The translations under genes were made by a program, and so were the position numbers. This document shows, in pieces, positions 5,225 to 6,918 of a DNA stretch of 6,918 bases (position 1 is the first letter of the stretch; the number at the start of each line of letters is the position of its first letter). Below the pieces are notes generated by a model, which was not told where the DNA came from, ran no database searches, and was given only the letters and a program-made list of their open reading frames with translations. The stretch is taken from positions 1-6,918 of the forward strand of contig WTIQ01000472.1 of assembly GCA_011525185.1 (NCBI GenBank), given 5' to 3'. This DNA comes from Paracoccaceae bacterium. GTDB lineage: Bacteria > Pseudomonadota > Alphaproteobacteria > Rhodobacterales > Rhodobacteraceae.

Positions 5225-6277
5225 ATGACCTACGTATCTTTGAACAGTGTCAAGAAAAGCTTTGGACCAACAGAAGTTATCCATGGTGTCACAATGGATA
5301 TCAAAGAAGGCGAATTCATTGTTATTGTGGGGCCGTCGGGCTGTGGAAAATCCACGTTGTTGCGGATGGTTGCTGGCTTAGAGACGATTTCATCAGGTGA
5401 AATTGAGATCGCGGGCGTCGTCGTAAACGACAAAGAACCAATGGACCGCAATATTGCAATGGTCTTTCAGAATTACGCGCTTTACCCGCACATGACCGTG
5501 TATCAGAACATGGGATATGGGCTTAAACTTGCCGGGGATTCAAAAGCTGAGATTGATCAAAAAGTGCAGGACGCTGCAGAGTTGCTACAGCTGAGTGAGT
5601 TATTAAATCGAAAACCGCGCCAATTATCTGGAGGACAGAGGCAACGCGTTGCGATGGGGCGGGCAATTGTGCGCAAACCATCGGTATTCCTATTCGATGA
5701 ACCACTGTCCAACTTAGATGCAAAATTACGGGTTCAAATGAGATTGGAAATACGGGACCTGCAACGCAAGCTTGGCATTACATCTCTCTATGTGACACAT
5801 GATCAGGTGGAAGCTATGACAATGGCGGATCGTATGATCGTCATGAATGGGGGTAGGGCAGAGCAAATAGGCACACCCTTAGACGTCTATCGAAAGCCGA
5901 GTTCACTTTTTGCCGCTCAGTTCATTGGAAGCCCGGCTATGAACATATTCGATGCTCGTATCGAAAATAATACATTACAAATGGGAGAGACAATAATAGC
6001 TGCAATCGAAATGCCAGATCAGGCCGTAAAATTAGGGATACGTCCAGAACATTTCGTACCTTCGCCTACGGGCGCGATCAAAATCTCGATAAAGGCCACA
6101 GAGCCGCTTGGGGCGAATACGCTTTTACATGGCAAATTATCTGGTATGGGTCAAAACATTACTGTCAGTATGCAAGGGGTTCACGAGCTTTCTGAAATCA
6201 ATCCTACGATGGCTTTTGACGTTGAGAGAGAAAACATACACTTATTTGATGCCTCAAATGGGAAGAGATTATCATGA
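5225..6277 (+). CDS. ugpC: UgpC, ATP-binding subunit of the glycerol-3-phosphate importer
   Basis: UgpC is the cytoplasmic ATPase that drives Ugp import, a MalK-type subunit of 350 residues (E. coli UgpC 356). All nucleotide-binding motifs are intact: Walker A GPSGCGKST (36-44), Q-loop Gln82 in FQNYALYPHMTV, signature LSGGQ (134-138), Walker B VFLFDEP (154-160) with catalytic Glu159, D-loop SNLD (162-165) and switch His192 in THDQVEAMTMADR. The C-terminal MalK-like regulatory (TOBE) domain runs from about 235 to the end and includes GIRPEHF (271-277), so protein-level regulation is possible. The gene starts two bases after the ugpE stop and its last four bases overlap the ugpQ start (ATGA). 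Its ribosome binding site is poor, again suggesting coupling. MalK-type ATPases can serve several sugar importers, but the gene's position makes the Ugp assignment firm. Confidence 0.96.
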   Translation: MTYVSLNSVKKSFGPTEVIHGVTMDIKEGEFIVIVGPSGCGKSTLLRMVAGLETISSGEIEIAGVVVNDKEPMDRNIAMVFQNYALYPHMTVYQNMGYGLKLAGDSKAEIDQKVQDAAELLQLSELLNRKPRQLSGGQRQRVAMGRAIVRKPSVFLFDEPLSNLDAKLRVQMRLEIRDLQRKLGITSLYVTHDQVEAMTMADRMIVMNGGRAEQIGTPLDVYRKPSSLFAAQFIGSPAMNIFDARIENNTLQMGETIIAAIEMPDQAVKLGIRPEHFVPSPTGAIKISIKATEPLGANTLLHGKLSGMGQNITVSMQGVHELSEINPTMAFDVERENIHLFDASNGKRLS

Positions 6278-6918
6278 AGGATCGGTATCCAGCAGTTGAT
6301 GCCTTTCGAGGGGGTGAAAAGGTCATCCGGATCGTTGGGCATAGAGGTGCCCGTGGCTTGATTCCCGAAAACACTATGATCGGCTTTAAAACAGCCGTCT
6401 CTATGGGCATCCACCTGTTGGAATTTGATGTGGTTTTATGTGCAGATGGGTTTCCAGTCATAACGCATAATCATGCCATTCATGCGCCAACCTTTAGAAT
6501 TCCAGAGACGGATTGTTTTGTGACCGAAGAGCCGAAAGTTCTGGATTTAAACTGGTCTGAGTTGCAAAGCTTTGAAATCGGAAGATTAGACGCACACAGT
6601 CAGTATGGGAAACGATTCCCAGATCAGCTCCAGTTAGATGGGATAAAAGTTCCGAAGTTGGCTGATTTACTGTCTTATGCGGAACACTTGGGGGATCAAA
6701 AAATTTATCTGATGTTGGAAATTAAGTCAGATCCAGCACATGTGAAGGATGCAGAGTTTCGCGCAAATTTGGTTGCCAAGGTCATAGCCGAAGTTAGGAC
6801 ATTTGGACTTTCTGAACAAACCCGCTTGCATAGCTTGGATGGGCAAAGCGTAGAAGAATGTAAGAAACAGGCACCAGAGCTGCCAATTGCATTTTTAACG
6901 CAATTAACCGAAAACGCG
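6274..6918 (+). CDS. ugpQ: UgpQ-like cytoplasmic glycerophosphodiester phosphodiesterase (3' end cut by window edge)
   Basis: The frame is open for 215 codons to the right edge, with no stop and no frameshift. The family (GDPD) hydrolyses glycerophosphodiesters such as glycerophosphocholine to glycerol-3-phosphate and an alcohol, using a metal ion. Visible motifs are GHRGARGLIPENT (22-34) with catalytic His23, Arg24 and metal ligand Glu32; LLEFDVVLCADG (48-59) with Glu50 and Asp52; PVITHNH (61-67) with second catalytic His65; KVPKLADLL (125-133); and LEIKSD (148-153) with Glu149 and Lys151. Asn66 replaces the Asp often found after the second His. No signal peptide is seen, so it should act in the cytoplasm on diesters imported by UgpB-A-E-C. 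The ATG overlaps the ugpC stop by four bases and has a good GGAAGAG site (6261-6267), 6 bases upstream. The missing part should be the C-terminal portion of the TIM barrel. Confidence 0.92.
   Translation, partial: MKDRYPAVDAFRGGEKVIRIVGHRGARGLIPENTMIGFKTAVSMGIHLLEFDVVLCADGFPVITHNHAIHAPTFRIPETDCFVTEEPKVLDLNWSELQSFEIGRLDAHSQYGKRFPDQLQLDGIKVPKLADLLSYAEHLGDQKIYLMLEIKSDPAHVKDAEFRANLVAKVIAEVRTFGLSEQTRLHSLDGQSVEECKKQAPELPIAFLTQLTENA

Noticed and set aside
6181..6461. Minus-strand open frames (77 and 85 codons) across the ugpC-ugpQ junction
   Set aside because: They run antisense to the conserved UgpC C-terminus and the GDPD catalytic motifs, and they overlap each other in different frames. Neither looks like a protein.
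1..6918. A hidden novel system (defence, mobile element, CRISPR or noncoding RNA)
   Set aside because: Recognised genes cover almost all of the window. No spaced repeats, transposase, toxin-antitoxin pair or structured RNA of notable size was seen on either strand.

Overview
The window looks like a mid-to-low GC marine alphaproteobacterium, most likely of the Rhodobacterales (roseobacter) type. This is an inference from gene content: a DMSP-demethylase-like (DmdA) gene, an alphaproteobacterial-looking LysR regulator, and a ugp operon in the order ugpB-A-E-C-Q. I ran no taxonomic comparison. Nearly every base is used. There is no gap over 300 bases, no mobile element, no tRNA or rRNA gene and no CRISPR array.

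Left part, minus strand: positions 1-909 hold the first 303 codons of a DmdA/GcvT-family gene whose 3' end lies outside the window. After a 143-base gap comes a complete LysR-type regulator gene (1053-1958). Both are read right to left, with the regulator upstream of the dmdA-like gene.

Middle: a 165-base, very AT-rich divergent intergenic region (1959-2123) separates the regulator from the ugp operon. It holds an inverted repeat overlapping a perfect TATAAT box for the regulator, a candidate weak promoter for the operon, and a small hairpin directly before the ugpB Shine-Dalgarno sequence. This is the classic layout of a LysR regulator controlling itself and the neighbouring divergent operon.

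Right part, plus strand: a complete ABC importer for sn-glycerol-3-phosphate and glycerophosphodiesters. It consists of the periplasmic binding protein UgpB (2124-3434), permeases UgpA (3487-4368) and UgpE (4368-5222), ATPase UgpC (5225-6277), and the start of the phosphodiesterase gene ugpQ (6274 to the right edge). A strong intrinsic terminator or attenuator hairpin sits between ugpB and ugpA. The four downstream genes are tightly coupled, with -1, +2 and -4 base junctions.

Together, UgpB captures glycerol-3-phosphate or deacylated phospholipid headgroups, UgpA/E/C import them, and UgpQ hydrolyses diesters to glycerol-3-phosphate plus an alcohol. This is a phosphorus and carbon scavenging pathway. 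I see no novel gene family. The points worth a second look are regulatory (LysR instead of an obvious Pho box, the attenuator, the 5'-UTR hairpin) and contextual (a DMSP-type demethylase beside a lipid-headgroup importer).
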